From Ophiosphaerella korrae (taxonomy: Eukaryota > Ascomycota > Dothideomycetes > Pleosporales > Phaeosphaeriaceae), in NCBI GenBank assembly GCA_028456385.1, contig JALNQF010000414.1, forward strand, positions 1 to 32,638: a DNA stretch of 32,638 nucleotides. The letters are read 5' to 3'. A program made the translations under genes and the position numbers. The notes beneath the pieces were generated by a model that was given only the letters and a program-made list of their open reading frames with translations, did not search any database and was not told the DNA's origin. Positions 1 through 10,799 of the stretch are shown one piece after another. The stretch's first letter is position 1; every line of letters starts with the position of its first letter.

Positions 1-71
<71 letters not shown>
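1..71. repeat. (TAC)n microsatellite at the window edge
   Basis: About 23 uninterrupted TAC units followed directly by a run of A. The array contains no CpA or TpG, so RIP would leave it untouched. It is not a TTAGGG-type telomere repeat. Confidence 0.95.
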
Positions 72-899
72 AAAAAAAAAGTATACTAAAAAGACTTTAG
101 TACTATAAATACTCTTATATTTACTCTTACTTTCTTTTTCTTCTTCTTTTAAAGTAGTTATAAGTACTCTCTATAAATAGCTTTACTTCTACTATACTTA
201 TAGCGCGTTAGTAAGCTACTTTAATAGAAGTTACTATAACTTTATTAAAGAAGAAGTTTAGCGTTATATACGCTATACTACTAGTAGCTATAGCTACGTT
301 CTTATATAAGTTAATTTAAAAAGCTACTCTAGCTCTTTATCTAATATTAGTTAACTAACTTATATTATAGCTCTAAGATTACTTCCTATACTACTATTAC
401 TTTTATTACTACCTAAGCTTATAAAACTCTTAAGAGAGAGCTAAAAGCTTTCTAAAAAACTTTTTATATACTACTTAGTAAGGTTATAGAAAAGACTCTA
501 GGTCTTTAGACTTTTCTACTACTTTTACTCTTACTTCTACTTTAACTTATACTTATACTTACGCTTATATTAGAAACTACTCTATTTTAAGTTAGTTTAA
601 AGTAGTTAGTTTTAGAAGAAAAGTATATAAGCTTTTTAAAGGAATTACTAGAAAGTTAGTAATTACTCTATTTATAAATATACCTTTTACTATTACTTAG
701 CTCTTTATACTCTTACTATAATATTTCTAACTTACTTATAGCTTAGCTTAGCTTAGAGTAAGCTAGTTTAATATTATAATTACTCTACCTATACTATACT
801 AGTAAATACTATTATAATAAAGAGCTTACTACTATACTATAACTAGTTTACTTTACTAGAAGAGCTAATAGCTATAATACTACCTACTATAGAGATAGT
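72..899. other. RIP-saturated sequence, no gene recognised
   Basis: No open frame and no recognisable domain on either strand. The stretch has no CpA or TpG at all by my reading, while CpG and CpT remain. It is probably the 5' part of the retroelement relic that follows, but nothing in it proves this. Confidence 0.6.
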
Positions 900-2623
900 A
901 TAAAGTAATAAGCTATCTTTAGTATAGTACGTATAAAGAAATATAAGAAGTTATATTACTAATATACTATAAAGTAAATAGAGCTAATTTAGCTTAACTT
1001 AGAGTAATATTACCTTAGAGTTAGAAGAACTTTATATATAGTACTAAGAGGCCTATAACTTTAAAGAAGTATAGGCGCTAAGAGAGCTTTATACTTAATA
1101 TAAAGTAAGAAAGTAATTAGTAGTTAAGATAGATACTTTTACTACTAGCTTACTTAGCTAAACTTAATCTTTAGCTATATACTTACTATAACTAGAACTT
1201 CTATAAATATATATAAAGAAAGATAAAGTAAAATATAACTACTAAGAAAAAGACTACAAAAGCTATTTCTTTTAGTCTCTTTTAGACTTTACTATAGAAA
1301 TCTAAAATATAGAATTTAGTATTAGATACTTCTTTAAACTACTAAAATTAACTTAAAAGACTTACTATAAGAGTAATTAAAGTCTTACTCTTATATAAGC
1401 GCTAATTTAAGCTAATTTAAAGGTAGTAATATTTAATACGCTTAGAATACCTATTAAATACAAGATATAAGCTTATTATACTTTAAAGAACTATATATAG
1501 TAATATAAATAATTCCTAATAGACTTATAAGAGTGTATATACTTACTCTAAAAAGAGCTACTAAGCTAAACTCTAGAACTATAAGTACTAAAGTATAGAG
1601 GAGTACTATTATACGTAATATAGGATTAATTAGTACTTTTTCTACTAAAAAGGCTAATAATACTTACTTAAGTAAAAGAGTAAGCTAATATTATATAGTA
1701 ATACTAGCTATATACTAAAGAGTAAATATAACTTATATAAACTAAAGAAGTTAAATAAAAGAAGAATATCTACTAAATAAACTACTTAGAGTTAGAAAGA
1801 GATAAAAAAAACTTTAAAATAGGTAAAGTAGGATAAATAGGTATAAAATAACCTAGCTAAGCCTAAGAAGTATAAGAATAAAGCTAATTACTAGCTCTTT
1901 ATATATTTTTACTATAAAGACCTTATATATAAAATTATTAATTATATAAAGCCTAAAAAATAAACGTTAGGTATAGCCCTATAAAGTCTAGAAAAAGAAA
2001 AATACTTTAAAGACTAATCTTCTACCTTATAGCTTACGTAGCCTTATTAAGAGAAAAAAGAGACTTAGGCTCTTTCTATAACGCTACCTTTATAAAGCTA
2101 AGATATTTTTTAATAATTAAGTTAGTAATAAGTATAGTACTATAGCTTAAAGCTATAATAAATAAAAAGTTATAACTTAACCTCTTATTTGCTATATTAG
2201 TAAAGGAATAGAGCTTTCTTATTAACTCTCTACTTAATATAATAGTAGAGAGCGTAAATAGAGAAGAGTTAAACGTATATAGTATAATAAAAGTAGATAT
2301 TACTTTTATAGATATATATAGGCGTATATAGATATACTAGGTAATATTTATAGTAATAGATACTAAGAGGTATAATATATACTTTAGTTTACCTTAGATT
2401 AATAAGTATTAACCTAAGGTAAGCTATAGTACTAAGAAAGTACTCTAAAGAAAGCTAAAAATATACTTAAGTTTAAACTAGTAAGTATAAAAGATACTTA
2501 AAAATTTAACTAAATAATATATAGTCTATAGAGTAATATATACACGTATTTAGTAAGCTATATAGGCTAAAGTAGCTTAATTAGCTCTAAGAGAGGCTTA
2601 TTACCTTTATAATATACTAAGTA
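900..2623 (+). pseudogene. Gypsy-like gag-protease relic (G3), RIP-destroyed
   Basis: Read on the plus strand with TAA/TAG treated as mutated Gln or Trp codons, this is a long charged, gag-like chain followed by a retropepsin-like C-terminal half. The best piece is at about 2365-2420, where the translation reads YNIYFSLPQINKY. This has the shape of the 'D-(I/V)-LG-PWL-x-NP' segment that follows the catalytic aspartate in Ty3/gypsy proteases. The catalytic Asp-Ser/Thr-Gly motif is not visible and may be mutated. The relic ends abruptly at the TA target site of the DNA transposon at 2624, and its continuation is not found on the far side. It does not look like the gag of G1 or G2, so it appears to be a third family. 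The family call is moderate and the exact ends are uncertain. Confidence 0.5.
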
Positions 2624-2625
2624 TA

Positions 2626-2831
2626 GTAGGGTGACACGAAAAAAATACCTAAAAAAGTTATAGTTTTTAACTTGTAATAACTCTAGGAATAAATTAGTTA
2701 AAAATATAACTAAAAAAGAATATTAAAGAGAATATAGAGTACTTTAAAATAGCTTACTACGATATTTAATTAATAATCGAAATCGAGCTAAGATTTAAAG
2801 TGTTTAGAGATCTTTTTTTAATATAAAATTT
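2626..2831 (+). repeat. Left terminal inverted repeat of the Tc1/mariner-like element
   Basis: Matches the reverse complement of the right arm over about 206 bp, from GTAGGGTGACACG through an AATCGAAATCGAGCTA block to AAAATTTAT. Differences between arms are mostly C/T or G/A, as RIP would leave. Confidence 0.85.
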
Positions 2832-3149
2832 ATCTTTATAGAACTTTTTATTTTACGTATAAAAACCCTATATATTCGAGCTATAACTAATATAGTTAGA
2901 CGAAATTACAAAACCTAATTTTAAGCTAAGGTTTCTTAACTACGTTTTTAGTAAAAAAAAGAAGAAAAAAATAGCTATATTAGCACGTAACCTAATATTA
3001 CGTAATATATTACTAACTTATTAGTCTATTTACTATAAATTTTCTCTAATTAATATTTTTACTTTATCTTCTCTATATCCTTAAATATAAGCTTAAATCT
3101 CTCTAAGTTTAAATTAAAAGTTAACCTTCTTTAAATAGCTAATACGCCT

Positions 3150-3948
3150 TTATTTACTATATCTACTAACTTAAAAAAAGATTATAAGTCTATTAAAAAC
3201 GCTATTAATAGAATAAATAAAAAGATTTGTAATGCTCCTACTATTAGCTAAGTAAAAGATAGACGTATTACGAAGTTAAATTTAAGAGCTAAAAGGTAAT
3301 TAAATAGGGACTTAGAAAGAAGTCTTAAGAAAGCTAATAAAAGATTAAAATTTAAAAACAATATTACTATATCTACTAGGAGCTTACAATGTTTTATTAA
3401 AGAAGAAATCTTTACTATTAATATTATAAATAAAAAGCCTTTAATTAATAAAAAAAAAGCTATTATAAAAGTTAGTTATAGTAAAGAGTAGCTACAAAGG
3501 CTAAAAAATTAAGAATTTAATCTAAGAAAAATAATATTTTTATATAAAAGTAGTATAGAGGCTAGAAATAGAGCTAGGTCTAAATATTATTAAAAAAGAG
3601 GTAAAAAAGAGGTTAGAAAAGCTCGGATTTCTATAACTAATACAAGTAAGTTTAACGTAAATCCTAATATACTAAAATACTTTATTTTACATATAGTTTT
3701 ATTTTAAAATTCTTGTTTTTTAATATCTATATTACTAACTATATTTTTAGTAAAAGAACTAAAGATCTAAGTTTAGAGATCTATTTAGATAGGAGGGAGA
3801 TCCGAACTAGAGTTTATTAGGAACCTAATTAATAATAGAACTCTAAAATCCTCTTACTATATCTATAGTATCCTTAATAAACATATTAAAAAGGCTATTA
3901 AACGATGTAAGTTAACTATCTTTTTTATATCTCCTTTTTTACTATTAT

Positions 3949-3979
<31 letters not shown>

Positions 3980-4200
3980 ATAAGTATATTAAAACGCTAA
4001 CTAGTATATAAAGCTATAGTTTTTAACAAAATAATAGTAAAATCTATAAAGCTTTTACTATTATTAATTAGTTTAAGAGAAATAGAGTAAAACTCTTTCT
4101 TTATCCTCTTTATAGTCTAGATCAAAACCTAATTAAAATATATAGAGTTTACTTAAAGGTTAGCTAATTAAGAGATTTTAAAGAAATTATCCTATAGAAA
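3150..4200 (+). pseudogene. Tc1/mariner-type DDE transposase, degenerate
   Basis: Three blocks identify the family. At about 3789 the translation IGGRSELEFI resembles the Tc1 'GRTELVFI' segment before the second catalytic block. At about 4021-4050 QNNSKIYKA corresponds to the conserved 'QDNAxxH' box, with the catalytic Asp read as Asn. At about 4096-4140 LYPLYSLDQNLIKI corresponds to the 'PPYSPDLNPIE' box. The basic upstream part (3150-3600) would hold the DNA-binding helix-turn-helix domain. The GRTELVFI-like block is in one frame and the two later boxes are in another. A TA microsatellite (3949-3971) lies between them, so repeat-length change there is a likely cause of the frameshift. In-frame stops and the lost acidic residue make it non-functional. 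Confidence 0.8.
3949..3971. repeat. (TA)n microsatellite inside the transposase relic
   Basis: About 11 TA units. The transposase frame differs on its two sides, which suggests expansion or contraction of this tract broke the frame. Confidence 0.9.
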
Positions 4201-4508
4201 CTACTTTATTAGAGGTAAAGACCTTTAAAAGAGCTATAAAAGAGGAGTAAGCCTTTATACTATAAAAAGCTATAGATAATTATATATTATCTCTCCCTAA
4301 GCGATAGTAAGCTATTATAGATACTATAGGTTATCTTACTAAGTAGTAATAGTAAGGGGTTATAGCTATTTAATATAAGTTTTTACTAAAAGTTTAATTT
4401 TATACCTTTTACTTAATATTTATTCTTTTAATAATTAGAATTATATATATCTAACGTCTATTAATAAATCTTAAAAAAAGATACTAAAAATAAAAAATAA
4501 TCGAGCTC

Positions 4509-4717
4509 TAAATTTTAAATAAAAAAAAGTCCTCTAAACACTTTAAATCCTAGCTCGATTTCGATTAGTAATTAAAAATCGTAGTAAGCTATATTAAGGT
4601 GCTTGATATTCACTTTAAAAATCTGTTTTAGTTATATTTTTAACTAATATATTCTTAGAGTTATTTTAAGTTAAAACCTATAACATTTTTTTAGGCTTTT
4701 TTTTCGTATCACCCTAC
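4509..4717 (-). repeat. Right terminal inverted repeat of the Tc1/mariner-like element
   Basis: Reverse complement of the left arm, ending TATCACCCTAC before the TA duplication at 4718-4719. Confidence 0.85.
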
Positions 4718-4719
4718 TA

Positions 4720-6890
4720 TATTAAGTTCTTTAACTTTAGTAGTTTTATAATAAAGTCTATTATAATAACTCTCTAGAGCTATTCTAGTACTTTAACTAG
4801 TTATAATTTTCTATATAGTATATATCTATTATACTTATTTCTATAATATTCTATACAATCTTATAGTACTTTTATTGCTAGTTATTTTACTTTTAAAATA
4901 TATTATTCTTTTAGAACCCTATCTAGTATTTTATTAATACCCTAGGATATACGTTCTTCTATAGGCTTTCGCGAGTCCTTCTTAGATTTTAAGTTTTTCT
5001 ATTTTTTTAGAAGCTTTCTATATTTCCTTGTAAATCTATTTATCTAGCTTGCTACTCTTTCTCTTAAGTGTTATAGCTATTATAGGTATATTTAAAACTA
5101 AATACTATTTTTTATTCTTAACTAGAACTATACTAGTAGTATTTACCTCTTCTTATAAATCTAGTCTTCTACTAAGAGCGTCTATAAACTAATTATTGTT
5201 CTCTTTTATATATATAATTTTAAGATTAATTATTAATAAGTATTCCTACTTTCTTGTATAGCGTTATAATAAGTCTATATTTATTATAAATCCTATAAGA
5301 TTCTTATAGTCTATATAAATCTTTATTTAATACTTTACTCTTTATAAGTATACTCTCTACTACTTAAATAATTTATAGATTACTAGTATTTCTTTATTAT
5401 AAATAGGGTAGTTAATCTCTACTAGTTTTATCCTCTTAGAGAAGTATTTAACTAAATTTTTTTATTTTATTATCTACTCTTCCTATATTAGTGCTATTCT
5501 ATAAACTAAGTTTAATACATCTATTTTTACTATTACTAGTAGGTCTAGGTTATATATTTTAATAACTAGATTTACTATAAACTTTTATTTAATCTAGTTA
5601 AATCCTTTATTGTATTCTAAAGTCTATTTAAATAGTATATCTTTTTTATAAGTTTTATTAATAGTTCTATAAGTTTAGACTATCTTACTATTAACTTTCT
5701 ATAAAAGTTTACTAGCCTATAAAACTATTATACTTCTTGTAAGTTCTTTAGTATTAGCTATTCCTAAATTACCTTAATCTTGTTTAGGTTAATATATATT
5801 TTTCCTAGTTTAATAATAAATCTAAGAAAGTCTATTTCTTTTATATAGAACTTATATTTTCTTATTTTAAGAAATAACTTATTTTCTTCTAGTTTTTCTA
5901 GCACCTTGTATATATATTACATATATTCTTCCTCTAATTCTAAGAATATAAAGATATTATCTAGGTATATAAATATAAATACATCTTAGTATTCTCTTAG
6001 TACTATATTAATTCTCTCTTAGAATACTACTAGTATATTTATTAGTCTAAAGGGTATAACTATAAATTTAAATAGTCTATATTATATTTAGAGCGCTATT
6101 TTCTATTTATTACCTTTCTTGATTCTAATGTAGTAGTAGGCGTTCTAGATATCTAACTTTATAAAGATTTAAGCTTTTTATAGTCTATCTTATATTTTAT
6201 CTATATATAGTAAGGAGTATTAGTTTTTATTTATAATTGCGTTTATTTTCTTAAAGTCTACGTAGGGTCTTTTATTACTTATCTCTTTCTTATCTATAAA
6301 TATAAGTTTATATTCTACTAAAGATTAGGAGTTTTATATCTATCCTTTTTTTATTATATTTTTAATAAATATTTACTTAATCTTAGATTCTTCTTTAGTT
6401 TTTTTAGTAGACTAGACTCTAACCTATGTTTTTTCTTTATTCTAAGTTAATCGCTAAGTCCTATAGCTAATATTCTAGAAAGTAGTTATTAGGTTCTATA
6501 AGTTATTTTTCCTTTTTCTTGTATTTATCTAGAAACTTTCCTTTATAAGTATTTATATTAGCTTTTAATATATCTCTTTTAGAGTAGCTAATTCTCTCTA
6601 TTCTTCAATTAAATATTAGGTTAGTTAACTATAACTATAGTATTCCTAATATTATATCTTGTTTATTATTAATTATTGTTATATCTATAACTATATTCTT
6701 AATCTTTAACGCTTCTAGTTTTAATATTAAGAGGGTTGTTTTAAACCTTATAAGTTTTTAGAATAATTTTCTTTTAATTATACTTAACTACTTAGAGTAC
6801 TTCTTTGTAGTATATTTTATTTCCTAATTTTCTACAAACTTTTTTAATATTAAGTTTCTTGTAGCTCTACTATTAATTATAATTTATACT
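4720..6890 (-). pseudogene. G2 copy 1 pol relic: protease, RT, RNase H, partial integrase
   Basis: Reading right to left, the aspartic protease active site lies at about 6862-6877 and translates as NSRAT where retropepsins have DSGAT, so the catalytic Asp is lost. A second protease segment, IILGIP, follows near 6640. RT spans roughly 6300-5700. Its catalytic YxDD box near 5956 reads YLDN, with the second Asp lost by a G-to-A change. RNase H follows to about 5180, then the N-terminal part of integrase to 4720. Premature stops stand at apparent Gln and Trp codons. The piece is non-functional. The family call is strong because the RT region aligns with copy 2. Confidence 0.85.
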
Positions 6891-7899
6891 TTTTTTTCTT
6901 AGTACGTTCTTTCTTTTGTAATATTTAGGCCTATTATCCTTTCTAGCCTTTCTCTTTTAAGCTATTTTATAAATCTACTACTTTATTAAGGCTATTACTC
7001 TACTTTATACTTATAGTCTTTGTATTTTAAGTACTTATCTTAAATATATTTATACTTAGGTTTTCCTAGGACATATTCTTAAGATAGCTTCTTTTCTAGT
7101 CTAACTAATATAAACTCTTTATTAGGTATCCTAGTAATTTCCTAACCTTTAATATCTTTACTCTAGATTACTTTTTTATAATTATATCTTCTTCTTTATA
7201 CTAGCTAAGTATAGTTTCTAACCTTAGGTTCTATATATATATAGTAATTAGTGTTTAAATATAATACCTAGGATACTTTAAAATATACTAGATATTCTAG
7301 ATTTATTCTCTTATCGTCCCCTACTTAGTATTTATCTATACTAGGTCTTATTTTTACTAGGATATAGTATACTACTAGTATATTTAGTATATAGGCTTTA
7401 TTAATCTATTAAATTTTTCTTATAAAGTACTACTCCTTTTTTTATATAATTATTTTTCTTATTATAATTATATTTTATTCTATTTACTATTAGAGTATAA
7501 TAAATTTTATTACTTTAGGAATACGTATTTTCTAGTCTTTATTTACTTCTTCTATATTTATAACTAGTAAGTATTTTTAACTAAACTACTAATACTTATT
7601 TTATTCTACTATATCTATTATTATATAGCTATTATAGCTTCTTCTATTAAGTAGAGTATACTCTATACTTCTAATTTTAACCTATTACTTATTACCTTCT
7701 TCTTCTTAGGTAGTAAACTTAGTAGTTTCTTTATCGCCTACTAGTCCTTTAGTAGTAATTAAAAGTACTTAGAGTTTTTCTCTTTCTAAATCTTCTATTT
7801 ATAAGTCTCTTAGATATTATCTCTTTAAGCTAGTCTTAAATTCTTTCTTTTATTACTACTACTTTATTATTCTTTAAGAACTATCCTACTCTTTATTTA

Positions 7900-9100
7900 C
7901 TAAAAAAGTATATATAGTAGTTATTATTATAATAATAGGTCTAATTAAGTATTACGTACTATAGTCTTATATTTACTACTACTTTCTCCTAGAGCTTATC
8001 TTATACTTTTAGTACTTCCTTCTTGTTCTTAGTTATTTTTAACTAGGTTTCTTTTACTAGGTCTTTCTTCTTACAATTCTTTATAAAGTATCCCAATTCT
8101 CTATATTTATAATGTATAGGTTTTTTATTTTTTAATTAGAAATCTTTAGTATAATAGCTTTTCTTATTATAATTAAAGTACGTAAAGTCTTTATTTTTTA
8201 TTTTATTATCTTTATTAGTATCTAGTATTATAAGGTCTCTACTATTATAGTTACTAAGCTACCCTCTATACTTATTTATCTTCTATTCTTAGAAGTTATT
8301 ATCTACTTATATTACCTATATCTTTAGGGCTTCTACTATCCTTAGTTTTTCTATCTAGATTAACTCGTACTAGATATTTAATTTTAGTCCTTGTTTAAAT
8401 CTTAATATTAGAGATAGTTTGTTTTATTCTATATTTTATAATAATTATTTAAATTATAATATATATTCTAGGATACTTTTATATTATCTAAGTTTCTTAT
8501 ATTTTTCTTCTACTTATTAAGTAATATCTACGTTACTAAAGGCTACTTTTATTTATTATACAATATATTTATAGCTTCTAAAGATAGCTATTATTTTATA
8601 TTTTTTTATTCTTAGAGCTTGTAGACTATAATCTATCTAGTAGGGTTTAAACTATCTTATTATATCTTCTTTAAAGTATATACCTATATACGTAACTTTT
8701 TTTTCTTCTATATTAAAGTATAATACCTATACGTTTATCTAAAGTTATACTAAAGCTAAAAAAAGTTTTAAGTTTTTCTTTATCTTATTAAACTTTTTAA
8801 GTACTAGTATCTTAAGTAGTTTCTTTATTACGCTTAACTCTAACCTTTATATAATTTGTTTTATCTATACCTATCCTACTATAATAGCTTTAATCTTAAC
8901 TTTATTTTACTTAATATAGTCTTGTAGTTCTTTATTCTACGTTGTTAGAGTATTAATTAGTAGTTATATACTCTCTTTACTAGTAATTAAGTTGTTTAAG
9001 TTTATTTTAACTACTACCTAGTTAGTATTATCTAACTTATAACTACTTAAGGGCGCTTAACCTACCCTTCTAGATATACTTTCTAATATTATATTAGCTA
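7900..9100 (-). pseudogene. G2 copy 1 gag relic with zinc knuckles
   Basis: The nucleocapsid end, at about 8060-8200, shows two degenerate CCHC-like knuckles. One reads FNYNKKSYYTKDF and the other HYKYRELGYFIKNCKKK, with several Cys codons changed to Tyr, as TGT/TGC to TAT/TAC would give. The upstream (higher-coordinate) part is a charged, helical gag-like chain with stops at apparent Gln and Trp codons. It aligns throughout with the gag of copy 3 at 22193-24400. Gag would form the cytoplasmic particle and bind element RNA. Confidence 0.75.
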
Positions 9101-9151
9101 AGACTATATACTACTTATACTTTACTTCCTTTTATAACTAGATTAGTAAGG

Positions 9152-9239
9152 TATTACTTAGTAGCCTAGTTATTAACTACTTAGTACTTCTTAGAGTAGA
9201 GGTATAGTAAATAGAAAGATAATAACTAAAGTATATATT
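9152..9239 (-). repeat. Partial 5' LTR of G2 copy 1
   Basis: Eighty-eight bases matching the end of the copy 3 LTR (24454 onward): TATTACTTAGTAGCCTAG here against TGTAATAGGGGGCCTAG there. The match stops where the G1 LTR starts at 9240, and the missing remainder is not on the other side of G1. Confidence 0.7.
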
Positions 9240-9490
9240 TATAAAAGAGTTATCTCTTATATCTCTTATTTTTATACTAATATTATAAACTTACTAATAT
9301 TATAAACTTACTATTATTACAAACTTACTAATATTATAAACTTACTTATATTATAAACTTACTAATATTTAACTACTTTTCTACTTTTAGTTAGCGCTTA
9401 GTAAGCTACTAGGTATATATACTTAGTACTTACTTAAATAACTATATCTACTATTTACTCTTTTTAGTTAATTATTAAAACTACTTTATA
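9240..9490 (+). repeat. 5' LTR of G1 with minisatellite
   Basis: Begins TATAAAAGAGTTATCTC (TG mutated to TA) and ends CTACTTTATA. The interior carries about six copies of a 17-bp unit of the type AAACTTACTAATATTAT. Compared with the other two LTRs it lacks about 25 bp (TTAAGTTATCTTATATAAAG and a few more) near its end, between two short CTACTTTAT repeats. Confidence 0.85.
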
Positions 9491-10799
9491 TAATAATAGA
9501 TCTATATAAATATTTTACTTTTATAAGCTTCTCTATAACTTAAAACTACGCTAGTAGCTTTTTTACTTATACTAGAGTTACTATAAGATAGCTAATTATA
9601 GCTAACTTTTAATTAAGCCTAGCTAGCTAAAAAAAACTATACTACTAGGAATTAGATCCTACTTTAGCTATAGCGCATTAGGTAGCTCCTTAAGTTTACT
9701 ATATTATAGTTCTAGTAAAGGTTTCTAGTACTTTCTTTTTTTACTAGTACTAGCGCTAACGTTCTAGAAAGAAATATATACTAAGGAAAAGTAGTTTAAC
9801 TACCTTATAAGTTATAAAGCTTTAGCTTATACCTACTATATATATCTAGGTAAAGGCGTACTTATACTAAGTATTAAACCTAAGTAGTAGTACTAGAGAA
9901 AGAAAAGACCTCTAAACCTATATAAATTACTAGTACTTAATTTATAAGAACTAAGTAATAAAGTACCTTAGACCTTACTAAAACCTTTACTAGCTAGCGC
10001 TAAAGATCTAAATCTCTATAAACTAATAGCTAAACCTACTAATATAGTATATAACTACTATAACTTAGTTATAAAAAAATCTTTTATCTTCTAAAAAGCT
10101 AGCCTCTTAAACTAAAATAATACTAGATTATAACTTCTTTATTACTTATACTAAGTATACTTATAAGATAAAGATATACTATAAATAGTAAACTATAGAT
10201 CTAGTAAAGAAATAAAAGAATACTTTAAAGCTACTATACTGTAAAAAATCTATAAAATATACACTAAAACTAAGTCTCTAGAAAAATAAATATAGAGACT
10301 TACTATATAAACTACTCTAATAAAAAAAGCGCTAAGTAACTTCTAATAATATCTTAAGACTCCCTTATAGAAAGATAAAAGAAAATAAGTAATAGACCCT
10401 AAATCCTTTATTTAGCTAAGACTACTTAGTAAACTAAATTTCTAACCTAATATAATTTACTAATAAGTACTAAGTACTTTCTTAACTAATAGCTCTATAA
10501 TAGACTTAACTACTCCTAACTAACTTATTATAGAAGAATTTAACCTAGATATAGACTTTACTTCTTTTAACTAAAGTAGCCTCTTAAGGTATAGACTAGT
10601 TACTAAAGCTACTTTTAATAACTAGACTATATTAAATAACTTAATTAATAATACCTAACTAAACGTTAGCTAAGTATTATTACTCTAGCCTATACTTAAG
10701 CTAAAGAACCTAGAAGAGCTAAGAGATAACTTACTACCAAACGCTATAATTAATAAAGACTTACTACGAAGAATAGTCTTTATATCTTAAGATAAACTT
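9491..10799 (+). other. G1 leader and unresolved start of gag
   Basis: Follows the 5' LTR directly. The first bases after the LTR (TAATAATAGATC) are where a primer-binding site should be, but I cannot match them to a tRNA. No domain is visible, and the start of gag cannot be placed because RIP has removed ATG contexts. Confidence 0.5.

Larger units (their letters stand above)
2624..4719 (+). mobile_element. Tc1/mariner-like DNA transposon with TA target duplication
   Basis: The ends are inverted copies beginning GTAGGGTGA(C/T)ACGAAAA, each flanked by TA, the insertion site of Tc1/mariner elements. Excluding the TA copies the element is about 2.09 kb. The inverted repeats are unusually long (about 206 bp) and still clearly alike. 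A degenerate DDE transposase lies between them on the plus strand. CpA and TpG are scarce but clearly commoner here than in the flanking 900-2623, so this element looks less heavily RIPed and may be a younger arrival. It sits between two unrelated retroelement remnants. Confidence 0.85.
4720..9239 (-). mobile_element. Ty3/gypsy chromovirus G2, copy 1, truncated at both ends
   Basis: A minus-strand element in the order partial 5' LTR (9152-9239), gag, protease, RT, RNase H and the first part of integrase. The LTR is cut at 9239 where the G1 element begins. Integrase is cut at 4720 where the DNA transposon ends. The sequence matches copy 2 (17985-22192, opposite strand) across RT to integrase, and copy 3 (22193-24906, same strand) across LTR and gag. 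RIP is strong but incomplete, and CpA and TpG occur more often than in G1. Confidence 0.85.

Noticed and set aside
1..71. Telomere at the window start
   Set aside because: The unit is TAC, not TTAGGG/CCCTAA. It is a plain microsatellite.
9240..9490. CRISPR-like direct repeats in the LTR
   Set aside because: The units are 17 bp with no unique spacers, sit inside an LTR shared by three copies, and the context is a fungal nuclear genome.
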